Assembly (NCBI GenBank): GCA_021397835.1
Contig: JAJFZO010000256.1
Location: 3,022,501 to 3,086,500 of the forward strand
DNA from: Moringa oleifera
Taxonomy: Eukaryota > Streptophyta > Magnoliopsida > Brassicales > Moringaceae
Length of the DNA stretch: 64,000 nucleotides
Direction of reading: 5' to 3'
In this document: piece after piece, positions 24,903 through 42,640 of the stretch
Numbering within the stretch: the stretch's first letter is position 1
How the letters are laid out: every line of letters starts with the position of its first letter
The notes under the pieces: generated by a model
Told to the model about the DNA's origin: nothing
The model's input: only the letters and a program-made list of their open reading frames with translations
Database searches by the model: none
Program-made: the position numbers and the translations under genes

Positions 24903-27540
24903 CCTCTATTGTTCTGTGTTGAAGATAGAGAATTGTCTTCTTCCTCTGCCCTTTTTAATAATTATCGTTAAAAACCCATTTTTGACGATCAAGAGAACAG
25001 TAAGCTTTGCCGCCATGTGGCATATGATGTGGCTGAGCTTTTCTTCTTTTTCTGCGGTCCTCCCCCTCCTTCTTCTTCTCCTTGTCCATGGAAGACCACG
25101 TTCTGCTTTGTCCTTTTGCGGATCCTACCAGTTGCAACCATGTCTGTGCCGATTCGTGATGGTGAAACAGCACTGCCCTCATGCACACAAGTTCAGAAAA
25201 TCAATGTCTTTTCTTTCTTTTTCTTTTGGTTCTTTTGGCATTTGTAATCAAAATGAAACTAAAGGGAATGAATTCTTGCCAATCGATTTCACTTTTCAAG
25301 TCACTCATGGGAGACACACGCTCTTGAGCTGAATTCCCAATAATTTGACTGAAAGCTTTTTACTTATTAGAAATATCTTGATTGGGTAGAAAATGAGCTT
25401 CCTCATCTAATAAGTTAATTTTTTGAATCAATTATCATAATAATGCTCTAATTCAATCAAATTATGCTCTCCATTTTAGATAATCTGATTTACCCTTAAT
25501 GTATATGGATGAATTCAGATTACCCAAATCAGAAAATTGCAAAATAAAAAAAAGAAGAAGGAACCAATATATTGAATGACAAAGATAAACTTTGATAATA
25601 TTCTATACTTCCTTACATTACTCAAATAAGAAATTTTCATTTTTTATTATTTTTTTCTGGGTAAACCATGAATTATAAAACTGGGGGAGCAACTGGGTTT
25701 TTGTTTTTCTTTTTACTGTTGTTGGTCAGATTCGTTGGATCAGAACTGAATTCTTACCCACCAACCGTCACCAGGAAGGAGGCTCACCTGATGATGACAA
25801 AAAGACAAAAAAAGACAAAAAGACACATTCATTTCCACCTCTGACATTTACTGTCATTTTCATGACCACATAAACTTATCAATCTCACAATTATATCATT
25901 TTGATGAGAGGGAGATTTTTTTATTATTTTAAATTGATGTTCGTTTATTTTTTAATAAAATAAAAATATTTTATAATTTGTTATATTTATAAAATAAAAA
26001 TATATATAATTATTAAGTTTATGAAATTGACAAATGTTATTATCTTTTCAAGAGCTTAATATATTTAAAATTAATAGAGCATTTTGATTAATTTTTGTAA
26101 AACTACAAAATTTTCAAAAAAATAAATTTACTTTATAATTTTTTGATAAAAATTATATAAATTTTAATATTTTATATTATCTTTGCAAATAGATCATAAT
26201 TTTTAAAAAATCTTCACTTAAATTTTAATTTATCAATCAAATTAATATTAAAAATTTAAAAATTAAAATATTTAAATTAAGATTTTTCACAATGAATTTG
26301 ACTAAAAAATTTTTACAAATATGAAAAAATACTCAATTTATCATCACAAAAAAATTAAGTTTTCAAAAATATTTTCTAAAAAAATTATATTATTAAAAAA
26401 TTATAAAAATTAAATTGTTAAAATTTATTAAATATAAATGATAAATTTAAAATAAAATGTGAAATTATAATTTTTAAAATTAAAATAAAATCTTAAATAA
26501 TATTATTTTAGTTTTTATAATTTATATTTAAAATAATATTAAAAAGTTAAAATAAAATATTTTAAATGATTGACATCCTATCGTCATAATTATGTGTACC
26601 AAAGTATTAAAGGTATACGTGGGTAACCTTAGGAAGGACCGAAGAGTCACGGCGACCCACCGCCGCACCCTAAACACACAGCCTGCGGTCATAACACCTT
26701 GTAGCCCACTTGGTTACGCAACTTGTCTTCCTTCTTGGTTATAAAAAAAATCTTTTCCAAAAAGTAAAATTATAATAATATTATTTATTTTTTAATATTT
26801 ACTAATAATAAAAAATTATATTAATTTATATATTATAAAATATTTTTATAATTTATCATGTCATAATTAATAAAATTAATTAATGTAATCCTTGTCATTG
26901 ATCAAGAGAAGCATTTGACTTTTCGGAAGATGCCAAAGGATCAAAGAATAATTGCGGACAAAATTAATTCAAATAATTTTATGAGAGATAAAAAGTAAAT
27001 CCAAAATCTTATCTTATCTTATCTATTACAACTTTAAATTAATAATGCTCAGTGAAAAATGTAGCATATAATATGGAATCAATTTTATCATGTTTTGATT
27101 GGATTCATAAAATTTTTTTAAATATTTAAAATATTTAAAATAATAATTTTATATAATAAAATTTGATAATTTTTTTAAAATATAATAAAATATTCAAACA
27201 ATAATCATAAAAAAATATTCCTGTATAAAACATTTTAAAATTTTACACTATGAACAATATATGAAAATAGTTTATCAAAAATTTCTAAATTTAAAAAATA
27301 ATATTAAAATAAAATATAAAATTTATTTCACTTATTTTCAAAATATTTTAACAAATTAAAATACCATAATTTTTTATAAATATTTTAACCAAAATTTAAC
27401 TTAAATCAAATTAAATACGTATATTCTCAAATTTATTTTATTTATTCTATTTATTTTTTATTAACAAAATAAATTATACAATTAATTTTTAAAAAAAGAA
27501 TAAACAAAATTCCCTCCATCTATAAATATCTGGGCAAATC
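24903..27540. other. NiR upstream region and AT-rich intergenic block
   Basis: 24900-25850 is ordinary-composition promoter-like DNA with polypyrimidine runs and only chance frames. 25900-27540 is AT-rich and contains reverse-orientation repeat copies. A GC-richer islet at 26590-26740 interrupts it, carrying GTATACGTGGG and CCACCGCCGCACCC. No gene is supported. Confidence 0.55.
26230..26470 (-). repeat. AT-rich family copy, reverse orientation
   Basis: It carries AAATTAAAATATTTAAATTA, an ACAAATATGAAAAAATACTC phrase, TTTATCATCACAAAAAAATT, and AATGATAAATTTAAAATAAA in reversed family order. A further reverse copy is visible at about 27140-27430. Confidence 0.5.
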
Positions 27541-27957
27541 CTTCTTACATATGCTAATACTTATGACCTTTACGCTAAAAGCCAAATTGGATCCATCTGC
27601 CGTTATGATGAATACCCAAAAACAGGCAGAAAATGAACTAAACAAGAATCTTTAACATGGAGCAGAGATTCTCTTAAAGGAAAGGTTCAAAAATCAAATT
27701 CATAATTTTCCAAATCTTTTTCCATGAGTGAAGTATCTGCACTGATCATCTCAGCCTAAACAATGTTATTGTAGTTTTACAGTAACATTCTGTGTAACCT
27801 AAACAGCGTTTTCACTTACATATGCCAGAAACCGCAGGATACAGATACCAATTAACTTTCCTGGGTTGACCTCTTTACCTCTCTGTGAACATGTCAGCCT
27901 GAACAGCTGAAGTTTGTAATCCTCTATTGTTGAAGGCTTCGAGAATAAGAACTCAGT

Positions 27958-32782
<4,825 letters not shown>

Positions 32783-34458
32783 CACTTAAAACTCCGCGTG
32801 CTTCTCTATCTGGGTTTTCTCTTTCTCGGGGGTTTTCCCGGGGGAAGAGAGAAAGAGAAAACAGAAAAATTTCCTACCAAAGCATCAACGTTGCCTTGTA
32901 AACAAAGGAATAGAGGGTTTGGATGGCTTATGGTTTTTGATTTTCGTGTATTTCTGTCTTTCCCATGAATTTATCATGCTGTTAACAATGCGCCATCAAA
33001 GTCGAAACCAAGATGAGGGAGAGCTGTTCGGTCAAGGAGGAGGCTTTCTTAAATTCAAAGTCTCGTGACTCAGTGGAGTCAGGGACCAATGAGCAGCTGA
33101 TCATGTCCCTATAAACAATGCTCTTTTTCTGGCAAAACAGATATTATATTATATTCTGCAAAATCATTTCTGTAATAAAAAATTTTATGAATTAAATTAT
33201 TTAACAAGTTTAAAATTTAGAGAAAGTGTTTTTTTTTTCTGAAAAAACAAAACAGATATTATATTCTCTTCTAAAAAGCTATTTCCCTTCTTTTTTCAGT
33301 TGGATCAGATAATAATTGAAATCCCATTTATTGGGACAGGCCTTATTTCACAAATTTTCATTATTTTTAAGAAAATAAAATTTTATTTTTTATATCCAAA
33401 AAGAAAAAACTGAGATTCGTAATCCTGGGGGCGTGCCATTAAAGGATATACTAAAGGTGGGTGGGGGCAGTTGCAGGAGGTGATTGGAGTTGGTAGCTTC
33501 GTTTGAGAGTTTCAGATTAAACAGAATCAGGAAAGCGGCCAGGAAAGATTAGGCTCCCATGGATGCAGATCCATCCAGGGAACTAAGCAGAAAAGGGAAG
33601 TGAATATTCAGGAAATATGAAATACTGTGGCAGAGAGAAGGCTTAGTTAGTGATTTACTTCTTTTTTATTAAGGCGGAGCAGCAGCAAAAGGTGGCATTC
33701 GAGAATCGAACAAATAATGGCAAAAACAGTAGCCAAATAAGGAACCTTTAGCTTATGAGCCTTCATTTTTCTTTTATTCTACAGTTTTATGAAATACTAA
33801 ACATAACGGAAACAGTAAAGAGCAAAATAATGAAAAGTTGAAACCATAGGCAATTAAAATTGATAACAGCTACAAATATGCACACAAAGGTTCAGGTACA
33901 AACAGAATTTAGGTAACCCTTAGTCTTTTCTAGGAGGATATACAGAGACTTTAGGGTAGAATATTACAAAATTTGATCATCTGAAAATTTTTTCTGACAC
34001 AGATCCAAATAATCTAGAAAGTCAGTCTAATTATAAACAGAATCAGGATCAAGAACTTCAATCAGACAAGCAGAATTCCGGAATACATGCTAAACAAAAC
34101 ATGATTGAAAACCCAGCTTCAATTGAGCCCACCAATTTCATATGCTATCTCCCGGATCAATAGAAGGTTCAGTATCTTCCATTCAAACTTTACCTCAAAT
34201 AGCAACCCAGCCAGCTAAATGTTATCTACCCATAGGTCCTGTCTCACATGCAAAAAGAATCTCTTCCTCCAAATTCGTAGGAAGTCTTCATGAGCAGTGT
34301 ATTCCCAGACGAGCCACCCACAAACAATAAATTGTTGCAAAAATTATTACTCTCATTGCTTTTATCTCCCAACATGTTTCTTCAACTAGACAGTATGAAA
34401 ATCTCGATCTCCCATCTCTTAGAGCATCAAGGCACGAAATTTAGTCCCGATTGGCAAC
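32783..34458. other. FUT promoter region and 3' UTR of the COR gene
   Basis: The leader and promoter of the fucosyltransferase occupy roughly 32783-33500, with a polypurine/polypyrimidine stretch near 32815-32860. The segment from about 33700 to 34458 is ordinary-composition DNA that probably includes the 3' UTR of the COR27/28-type gene. No independent gene is visible. Confidence 0.5.
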
Positions 34459-37400
34459 TCAACTCGCTCTTAGAAAATAATGGAGATCAGCTTTTTGACA
34501 GGCAAAGTTCTCAGGTTGTTCTGGCAGCAATTCCTGCTCATCGCCTTCTGGGAAAGTGTGACCAACATTTGGAACACTTATTCTTCGAAACTTAAATGGC
34601 ACAACCTAAATGAGCAAATCGAAGTAGATAAAGGTGAGAGTCTTTGAAACATTCTATCTCAAAGTAAAGAGGGGAGCTAAGAACCAAAAACCAAGTGGCA
34701 GTCATGAAATTAGTTATACATTTTACCTGATCGTTGCTTGAAACATCAGCTGCAGCTCTTTTTACCCTTATTGCCCTGGACATACGATTTAACTCCTCTC
34801 CCTCATCTTCATTCACAAAATTCTGATCAGAAACCTCTGCAAAAGATGCAAGACAAACAAATTACCCTATAGCTATGAAGAAAAAAAAAAAGGCATTTAC
34901 AACTACGAGTAAAGATATGGGCAGTTCAGGACTTAGAAAATGATGGCTGCCATTAGATTGCTGTCTTCTAAACCTTTCAAGAGAATAGTCTCTTAAGGAA
35001 CATGATTTAATCACATAAATCATTATAGAAATCCAACTGCATGATGCATAAAACTTCTTGCAGCCACATGGAGTGGAATCCAAAATATTAATTTAGCAAA
35101 AAAAAAAATTTGGAAAGCCCATATACTAGCAATACCACATGCTAGTTTTAACACAACGAAGGTGTTCAATGCTAAGCACTATGTCAGTCAGTATGACCAG
35201 AAAGGACAGAACAGAAGAACCATCAAGTATCTTTCATACTAATATTTGGTTTGGGAGGAAAACAAATGGATTGAGGTCAAAAAAATAAAATCTTGTACAC
35301 CTAGTCTATTGTTGCTAAAAAATCATCAGAAGCAACAAACAGAAAACCCCGTCTTCATGGTAAGACAGTAATATGACCTGTAGGTTCACATATGACACTG
35401 CTTCAACTAGATCATCATAAACTATGAAAGGGTATGTAATATCATTACGACGCAGCCAAGCTGCAATGACTACAAATGTAGTCAACTTTCATTGCCATCA
35501 AACATCATCCTGGAGAGCAAAACAATTATTTGCACAAATTTTTATCCTGCAAAAATGGATGTTTTATCCATGTAACAAAGTGTGGAAGGGACAGGGAGGC
35601 AAAACATTTGATCTACCAAACAAAGATAAAAAGGGAACAAGTGATCAAAAGCATGCATCAACTAAGACACGTTAGAAAGTATGAGAAAACAAATGCTAAG
35701 AAGGTAAACTACATGAAAGGAAAGCTAGGCCAGAGCTACCTGCAGTGCTGCCAACTGATTTGTCATGGAATGCCCTATAGTCAGGCTTCTGACTAAAATT
35801 CCTTTCTGATGCACAGCGGCAAGTCAGATTCCTCCTCCACTGGATTTCCTCACTACCTACCTCACTTTCTTGAGGAGCAGGACGTGTGGCAGTGTGGTCT
35901 TGACTGACAGGTGCTAAATGATGGATCCATGAGCTTCCAAGAACAACATGAGAATTGGCTCTTCTGTCCAGCAAAGGTTCATTGCCTCCAAAGTTAACTT
36001 TCTGCCAGCAGCAATCTTGTAGAACAGTAAACTGCAAAAGAATATCAAAACGTTTTATTGAAGCAAGGGGATTCAAAAAATAGTACCATAAAAAGCCATA
36101 ATATGAGAAGATTTTTTTATGTCCCAAGACCTGATCAGCAGAATCATGATTATTGGACAGCAGTTCATCAGATGAAAATAGTCCACATAGATTCCTTCGT
36201 GACTTCCGGTCACGCAATTGAATTGAACGATGCAAATGCTGAACAAATGATTCTTCTAAACGATTAAGATATGAATTGTGCTTCTCATCAGTCCAACCAG
36301 TGGATTGGTCCTGCTAAACAAAATTGAAAAGAGATGTATGAGGGAAAAAAAAAAACTGACCTCAAATTGAAAAGATAAGTTGAGCTAACCATTAGAGTGC
36401 AGACAAATATGTTCACAAATTTACACCTTTACATAAGAAGACTGAATGAGAATAAAAGAGAGAAGGAGACGTTTGCAAGAGGAACTTCATAACATATCAA
36501 GTTTCCTACAGAACTCTACATAAAACTATATAATAAACTAAGGAAATACACACATAGTGATACTTGGTATAGGGACCTTCAGCGGCCCACAAATCTTGAG
36601 GTATCCAGTTCCATTGCTAGCAATGATGAACAAGTTCTATTTTATGTTCTCAAGAAGAGACTCAACCAAAATCAACAGCAACATCACATTCTATTGGTTA
36701 ACCAATTGTATTGAAAACATAGCAATAACCAATATAATTTGATGTTTAAGGAAATTAAACTTACCTCCAACACCGCCCTTCACTCACTTCTTACATAAAC
36801 TCTTTCCAGATGCACCTCTTGCACTTATTTTGTACTTTAACTATTTGTAACCTAAAAGACTTCTTTCCTGTCCCCATTCAACTCCTATATCCTTCTAGAA
36901 TGACTGGCAACTATGCAAATGTTGAAATTAGTGAATGTGTCTGCCTTTCCTTTTTCATATTCTACCTTTCTCTTTCAACAAGTTGCAAATAACATACATA
37001 CTCCCTCCAGTTTAAAACTTATTCTTACATAGCAAAAACTAACACTAAAGAAAAGAAGAATATTTATAGCCAACATTAGAAGAACTGCTTTGCCACCAAT
37101 CTTCAAAATCAAGAGAACTAATGCAACATATCCTTCGAGTACATGGGGTCCATATGAAGCAAAAAAAAAAAAAAAAAGCTATAACTACAGCTTCATAAAC
37201 AACGTAAACAAAAAATAATTTCAAGTAGAAAGTTCATAGACCATCAGAAAATCGAAGCAAGCCACCTCATTATCCATAAAAATCATATTTCCACCATGCG
37301 TATAATGGGAGAGGAGTTGACTTGTTGATTTAGACTCTGTCGGTTTAGCTAGAAGTCATGGCTGATACAAAAATCTAGTTTTCAGCAGGTTATCTTCTGC

Positions 37401-38031
37401 ATTGATCTAAGACAAAGTTATCTTTAAAATTAAGTAATAAGGTGCTAACAACACTTACTCACCAGCACAAAAATTTTTTAAAAAATGAAAAAATAACTGA
37501 AATTATCTAATTAAAACTGTACTGTTATTAAAGCTAAACTCAGATAGCAATTATTTTGAGAACATGATTCTAGTGCAATGTTTCATAACCTTTTACTAGA
37601 TGTGGTACAAAAGAATAGCAAGATATGGTAACTTAATATGATAACAGTTCTACCCAAAAAAAAAAAAAGGAATTCCACAATAACTCCAACAAAAGATTGA
37701 TGTCAACAAGTTGTTATAACATTGAACAGTAAATTAGAAAAAGAGAATGCTAAAACACAATTAAGCAATAAAGCATAAAAAAAAAAAAAAGAAATAGTGG
37801 CCCCCCAGAGGACTGATTCTAAAAGCCACTGGTTAATGGAGTGCCGCTAAAGGAAAGAGGTTATTAAGTTATTGCACTCTGGCATAATAGGTCCTAATAA
37901 ACTATTCCCTGATTATTGCAGATAAAAAAAGAATACTGAAATTTTGATCCTTCATTAAAATCCAGAGCACATTTTCTGAGCTAAAGCAGCTTAAGATACT
38001 TCTAGAATTGTGCCCCTATAACAATTCAACT

Positions 38032-38076
<45 letters not shown>

Positions 38077-38839
38077 CAGGACACCATTATGGAAAGGCAA
38101 GGTTGTACACAAATAGAAACCTAACCAGATATTCTTTAATTAATATTTAACCTTTGAATACACTAGACTCTCATAGTGATAATAACAAAAATAACAATCA
38201 TAGATTAGATGAGATATTGAACCCGTATATCAACCTAAATTTTGAGGCTCAAACAAGATATCCTCTCTTTCTGCAATTTCTTTTTTCTAATTTCTCTAAT
38301 TAATTCATTTGTGCATAGCACTTCACCCTAGTTTGCACGTTTCTAACGAGAACTTAGAGTATAATGTACTATAAACTCGTCTAATGCAGTAAACAAAAGA
38401 GAAAAGAGAACGCCACCAAGAACGATGATGCAAATAACCATTGCAAGAGAACTTTTATGAAGAAACAGAACAAATGATTTAAACTGTCAACGAAGATTAG
38501 GAAAAAAGCATAATCTCGAGTAATCATACAAATTAACTACTTAAACAACCTTCAAACGCCTTCAACACATCACTAAAAGTCATCGGCTAAATTTTCCACA
38601 TAAATACCAATAAAACAAACAGAACAAGCAAACACAGTAAGGAAATCAGAATAGTAAGAAAAAAATATCATTACCATTCCCGCATCTACATTACGAGTCA
38701 AGAAACCTGCCGAGCTATCAACTGTTATACCAGACATAACCGAATCCGTTCCAGTCGACTCACTCCCGCAATCCTCTTCTGCTTCGGCTTCATGATCCGG
38801 CGACGGCAACGGAATATCCATCCTGAGATTGTCTTCCAT
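34459..38839 (-). CDS. COR28: COR27/COR28-type cold-regulated, clock-associated protein
   Basis: Five exons on the minus strand: 38839-38675, 36310-36131, 36031-35740, 34836-34727 and 34605-34459, giving 297 aa with consistent phases. COR27 and COR28 of Arabidopsis are small nuclear proteins induced by cold and light that act in the circadian clock, photomorphogenesis (with COP1/HY5) and freezing tolerance. The conserved block at residues 61-78 (GWTDEKHNSYLNRLEESFV) identifies the family. The N-terminus is acidic (PDHEAEAEEDCGSES). A basic stretch (IRVKRAAADV) precedes the conserved NDQVVPFKF region, which spans the last intron. Intron 1 is 2364 nt and carries a long AT microsatellite. The DUF1685 and PPR neighbours match At4g33980's neighbours, so COR28 is the likely counterpart, but a single gene may represent both COR27 and COR28. 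The upstream region has an evening element and four G-boxes. Confidence 0.9.
38034..38075. repeat. (AT)n microsatellite in COR intron 1
   Basis: About 21 uninterrupted AT units inside the first intron of the COR27/28-type gene. Confidence 0.95.
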
Positions 38840-38929
38840 TCCTTCAATCCTTCTTTCACCTCAATACTAAATTCGGAGAAAATTTAAGCCCCAAAATTCC
38901 CTAAAATTTAGCAGAGAAAAACCCCCCTC

Positions 38930-38990
38930 ACGAAGAGAGAGAGACAGAGAGAGAGTAAAAAGGGCGGAGAGAGAGAAAAAAAAGAGGCGG
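38930..38990 (-). repeat. purine-rich GA tract in the COR 5' leader region
   Basis: Interrupted GA runs on the plus strand, so CT-rich in the transcript sense, lying about 90-150 bp upstream of the start codon. Confidence 0.7.
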
Positions 38991-39050
38991 TGTTTTGGTA
39001 GGGAGAAGCGTAGCTGGGGCCAATAAAGGCTCCACATGGCGTCGCTTTTA

Positions 39051-39534
39051 CACGTGTCAGTCCCATCAGGGAATTGCCACGTCAGCACGCAGCGATAATA
39101 TCTTCGGCCAATGTCAACCAGATATTTTGCTCGATGTGTCGTCCAAACTCAGAACAGTACCCTCACTTTTTCCGCCTCATCCACAGAAAAGCCCCGTGGT
39201 GGAATATTCCATTTCGGCGAGTGTTCTACACGCGCTTTTCTCCAGCGTGCGCGCGGGTATCTAGTTATCCGTTATGGAGCGAGTATTCTCAGCCATAGAA
39301 AAGCAAAAATCAGACACACCGCAGCCTAACTTAATATGGCCAACAGAACTGGTCAGCGGAAGAAGTATTCTAATCGGATGGTGAATATTCATACACGTGG
39401 CATATAACAGAAATACAGTTTTGAACGTGGTGGAAGCACGCGAATCACGTGGACTTTATTTTGTTTGGCAATAAAAGATCTGCGGGTTTTTACTTTTTCC
39501 AAACCGTAATTTTAGTAAACATTTTTTTCACGTG
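39051..39534 (-). promoter_or_regulatory. evening element and G-box cluster upstream of the COR gene
   Basis: AGATATTTT at 39120-39128 is AAAATATCT on the coding strand, an exact evening element, which is bound by CCA1/LHY/RVE clock factors. A near match, AATATCT, is at 39097-39103. Perfect CACGTG G-boxes lie at 39051, 39394, 39446 and 39529, and CCACGTCA at about 39078. These fall 210-700 bp upstream of the start codon. Arabidopsis COR27 and COR28 are known to be controlled through evening elements and light/HY5-type ACGT sites, so the content fits the gene. Motifs are seen directly; binding is inferred. Confidence 0.7.
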
Positions 39535-39699
39535 GGTCTTTGCCGATGGTAATTTAATGGCGGAGAGTAATTAATTAGTTTAAATTACCATTTATATCCT
39601 CTGTTTGGTGGTGTGTGAGAGGGACGGAGACTTAACTGAAAGAAACGCGAGGAAAGAAGATAAAGAAGAATTATTAAGGACCGTCGACAAAGTGAAATT

Positions 39700-42640
39700 G
39701 ATATAAACTAATTTTTTAAAAGTATTCTATTTTTATGCAATTTTAAATTAATTTTACATATAAATTAGGTTCAACGTTAAGATATTCAACTCAAATTAAA
39801 TAAAAGGTCAAATTATGACAATATAATAGATAACTATGATATTTTATTATATTATTAAAAAAATAATATAAAATATTATGACAATAATTATTTGTGAGGA
39901 ACATCTATATAATTAGATTTTTAAAATTTTTTAAAATAATATTTTTTATAAAAATTCAAAATTTTTATAACTAAACAATGTAATTTTAATGATATAAGTT
40001 AAATTAATTCTAAATCAACTTGAACTAATTCCCAGATCATTTGACTTTGACTTTTAAAACATTGTACATTGCAAAAAATTTGATTCTTTATATTTTGAAA
40101 ACATGTTTTGACGATACAAAAGATTTTAATACGATAATATTTATAACATAATACAAATTAAAAATAGCATAAAATTTATATTTATAAAATAAAACTAAAT
40201 ATTAATAATTGATTTCAATTTTAAAAATCAAGTTTAACAGGTGATGCAGGTGAAATAATATAAAAAAATTATGATTATATATAAGTGGTTTTCTTTATAA
40301 AATTCATTTTGCGAACACATTTTAAATCATAATGATAGTTTAAAAAGATGAATTTATAATAAATAAAATCTAAGAATAAATAATGCTTATAATGTGATGT
40401 TATCAAAATAGTATGATGTTGATATATATATATATAATATTAATATTATTAATATAATTATGATATAATATTTTATAAAACAAGTATGCCGTGAAAATAA
40501 AATAATGAATATAAAAACATAAAATAAAAAAATCGATAAAAGAGTACATAACAAGTCCACGAGGATATCGTTGAAAAATTGGGGGCTTAGCGGACATCAT
40601 AAGGAGGAAAATTGACATTCAAAGTTTAGAAAATTGAACTTGATATGGTTAATATTAAAATTGCCAGACTCATGCTTGCTCCTCTTTATATATATATATA
40701 TATTGATAATGCTATGTTGATTTTGTTTTAAATCAATTGTTCATAAGATATATTATAATATTATAAAATAAAAAAATATATGATAACAAATTTAAGATAA
40801 TGTAATGGTAACGAAAAAAAAAAAAACTTGTATCATGAGAAGATATAAATTTATTGTATCATATATTTCTGTATTTTTTTTTTCATATATTGATTTGAAC
40901 CATGTAAATTGATATAAGCCAATGTTCACCCTAATATACAGAGTTAATTATATAAAAAGGTTATATTTTATTTATAATCTTAAATCAAAATTTTTAAAAA
41001 AATTATATTTATGTAAAATTTATAATTTTTTATTAATATCAATGATTTTATGTACATACATAATATTCATATAATTTTTATTTATTTAATTATCATAATA
41101 TTTTTAAAATAATATCAAAATAAATAAAATATTTTTATTTTTTCAAAAATTTATATTTTACACACTTTTATCAAGTTTGATGTTAAAAAATAATATTTTA
41201 TTTAATAATGTTATTAAAAAAATTTAATAATTATATAAATAAAAATTACATGCACATCGCGTATATAAGCAAAATCATTAATATTAATAAAAATTATAAA
41301 CAATAATTTTATATTAAAATTTTAATAAAAATATAAACTTCAAATAAATATAAGGCATTCCCTTAATAAAGTTAATCTTAATATTTATAATATAATTTTT
41401 TGAAATGTGTGTATATATAGTTATTAATTTATCTTCTCATTTCTTAGGTTCTTCAATATAATAAAAATCTGATTTAATAGTTTTGGAAAGATTTAACATA
41501 TGACCAAAACTAACATAGAAATACAATATATTTATTTAAAATTAGGTGTTCCATATCTTCAATGGTATTTAATTTATTTTTTAGAAATAATTATAGCATC
41601 GATGCCTAATCTAGGAGCATTTATCCTAAGATATTGTAATATTTTTAATAATTCTTTCACGGTGTAAATTAATTTTTTAATATTTAAGTTATAAACATAA
41701 TATTTCAAAATAAAAGGTAGATAATTATATTTTAGATAAATATTAAAATAAATATTATATTATTTATGTAATATGTTTAAATAATTTTTTAATTTTTAAA
41801 AAATTATTTTTACATATGATTTTTAATTTAATATAAATAATTATCTAAAATACAATTATCTACCTTTTATTTTGAAATATTATGTTTATACCTTAAATAT
41901 TAAAAAAAATTATTTAATTAAATTTTTTATACAATAAATTTTGATTTAAATTTTTTATGATTAAATGTTTTTCTATAAGTATATAAAAACATTTAAGCTA
42001 TCACCAAAAATAATTTCAAAATATTATTCAAAATATTTTTGTTGATTTTAAAATTTTAATAGCATGAATTTTAAAAAATATTTTAATAGTTAATAAACTT
42101 TAAAAATTTTATGTGATTGTAATTTAAATATTTATTTATATTTTTAAACATGTTCAAATTAAAAATTATTGTACAAAATATTTTTTAAAATTATTTATTT
42201 AAAAGTTGAAAATATCAATTTGACTAAAAATATAGGATACATCTCAAATATATTTCATTTGCCGGGACAAGGTTTCAAAAATCCATAAGGGGGTAATTCT
42301 TTAGGCTAGTTTAATTTAAAAAGTAGAATAAAAATTAAATTTAATAAAACATTCAAGAATAAAATTGTGATTTCTTTTTTCCAAGTTGGATGAAGCTCGA
42401 AATGTGAATTATTTGAATCAAACTAAATTTAATAAAAAGTTCAAAATATTTAAAAATTTAAACTAATTTTTACAATAAATTTTGATTTGAAATTCTTTTA
42501 AATTTTAAAAATTTAAAAATTTTTATATTAAAAATATATTTTCTAAAAAATTATACTATTACAAACTTTTTAAAAATATCTAAACATAATTTATTAATAA
42601 AAATTATTTAAATTTAAAAATATAATATAATATAATATAA
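39700..42640. other. AT-rich intergenic block
   Basis: About 2.9 kb of very AT-rich DNA containing the foldback at 41671-41911 and degenerate repeat copies at about 41930-42190 (forward) and 42420-42640 (reverse). No coding region is supported. Confidence 0.65.
41671..41911. repeat. ~240-bp nested inverted repeat (foldback)
   Basis: The left arm, 41671-41738, and the right arm, 41841-41911, are reverse complements over about 69 bases with two mismatches and a two-base T-run indel. Both carry AAAATAAAAGGTAGATAATT or its complement. The interior contains a second palindrome (AAATAATTTTTTAA / TTAAAAAATTATTT) around 41780-41810, so most of the element can fold into one long hairpin. Arm identity is well above that of the neighbouring degenerate repeats, which suggests a fairly recent MITE-like or foldback element. 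Target-site duplications are not clear. Confidence 0.75.

Noticed and set aside
24793..25332. 179-codon plus-strand frame upstream of NiR
   Set aside because: It covers the NiR promoter including the NRE-like site, is rich in runs of Leu/Phe/Ser from polypyrimidine tracts, and resembles no protein family.
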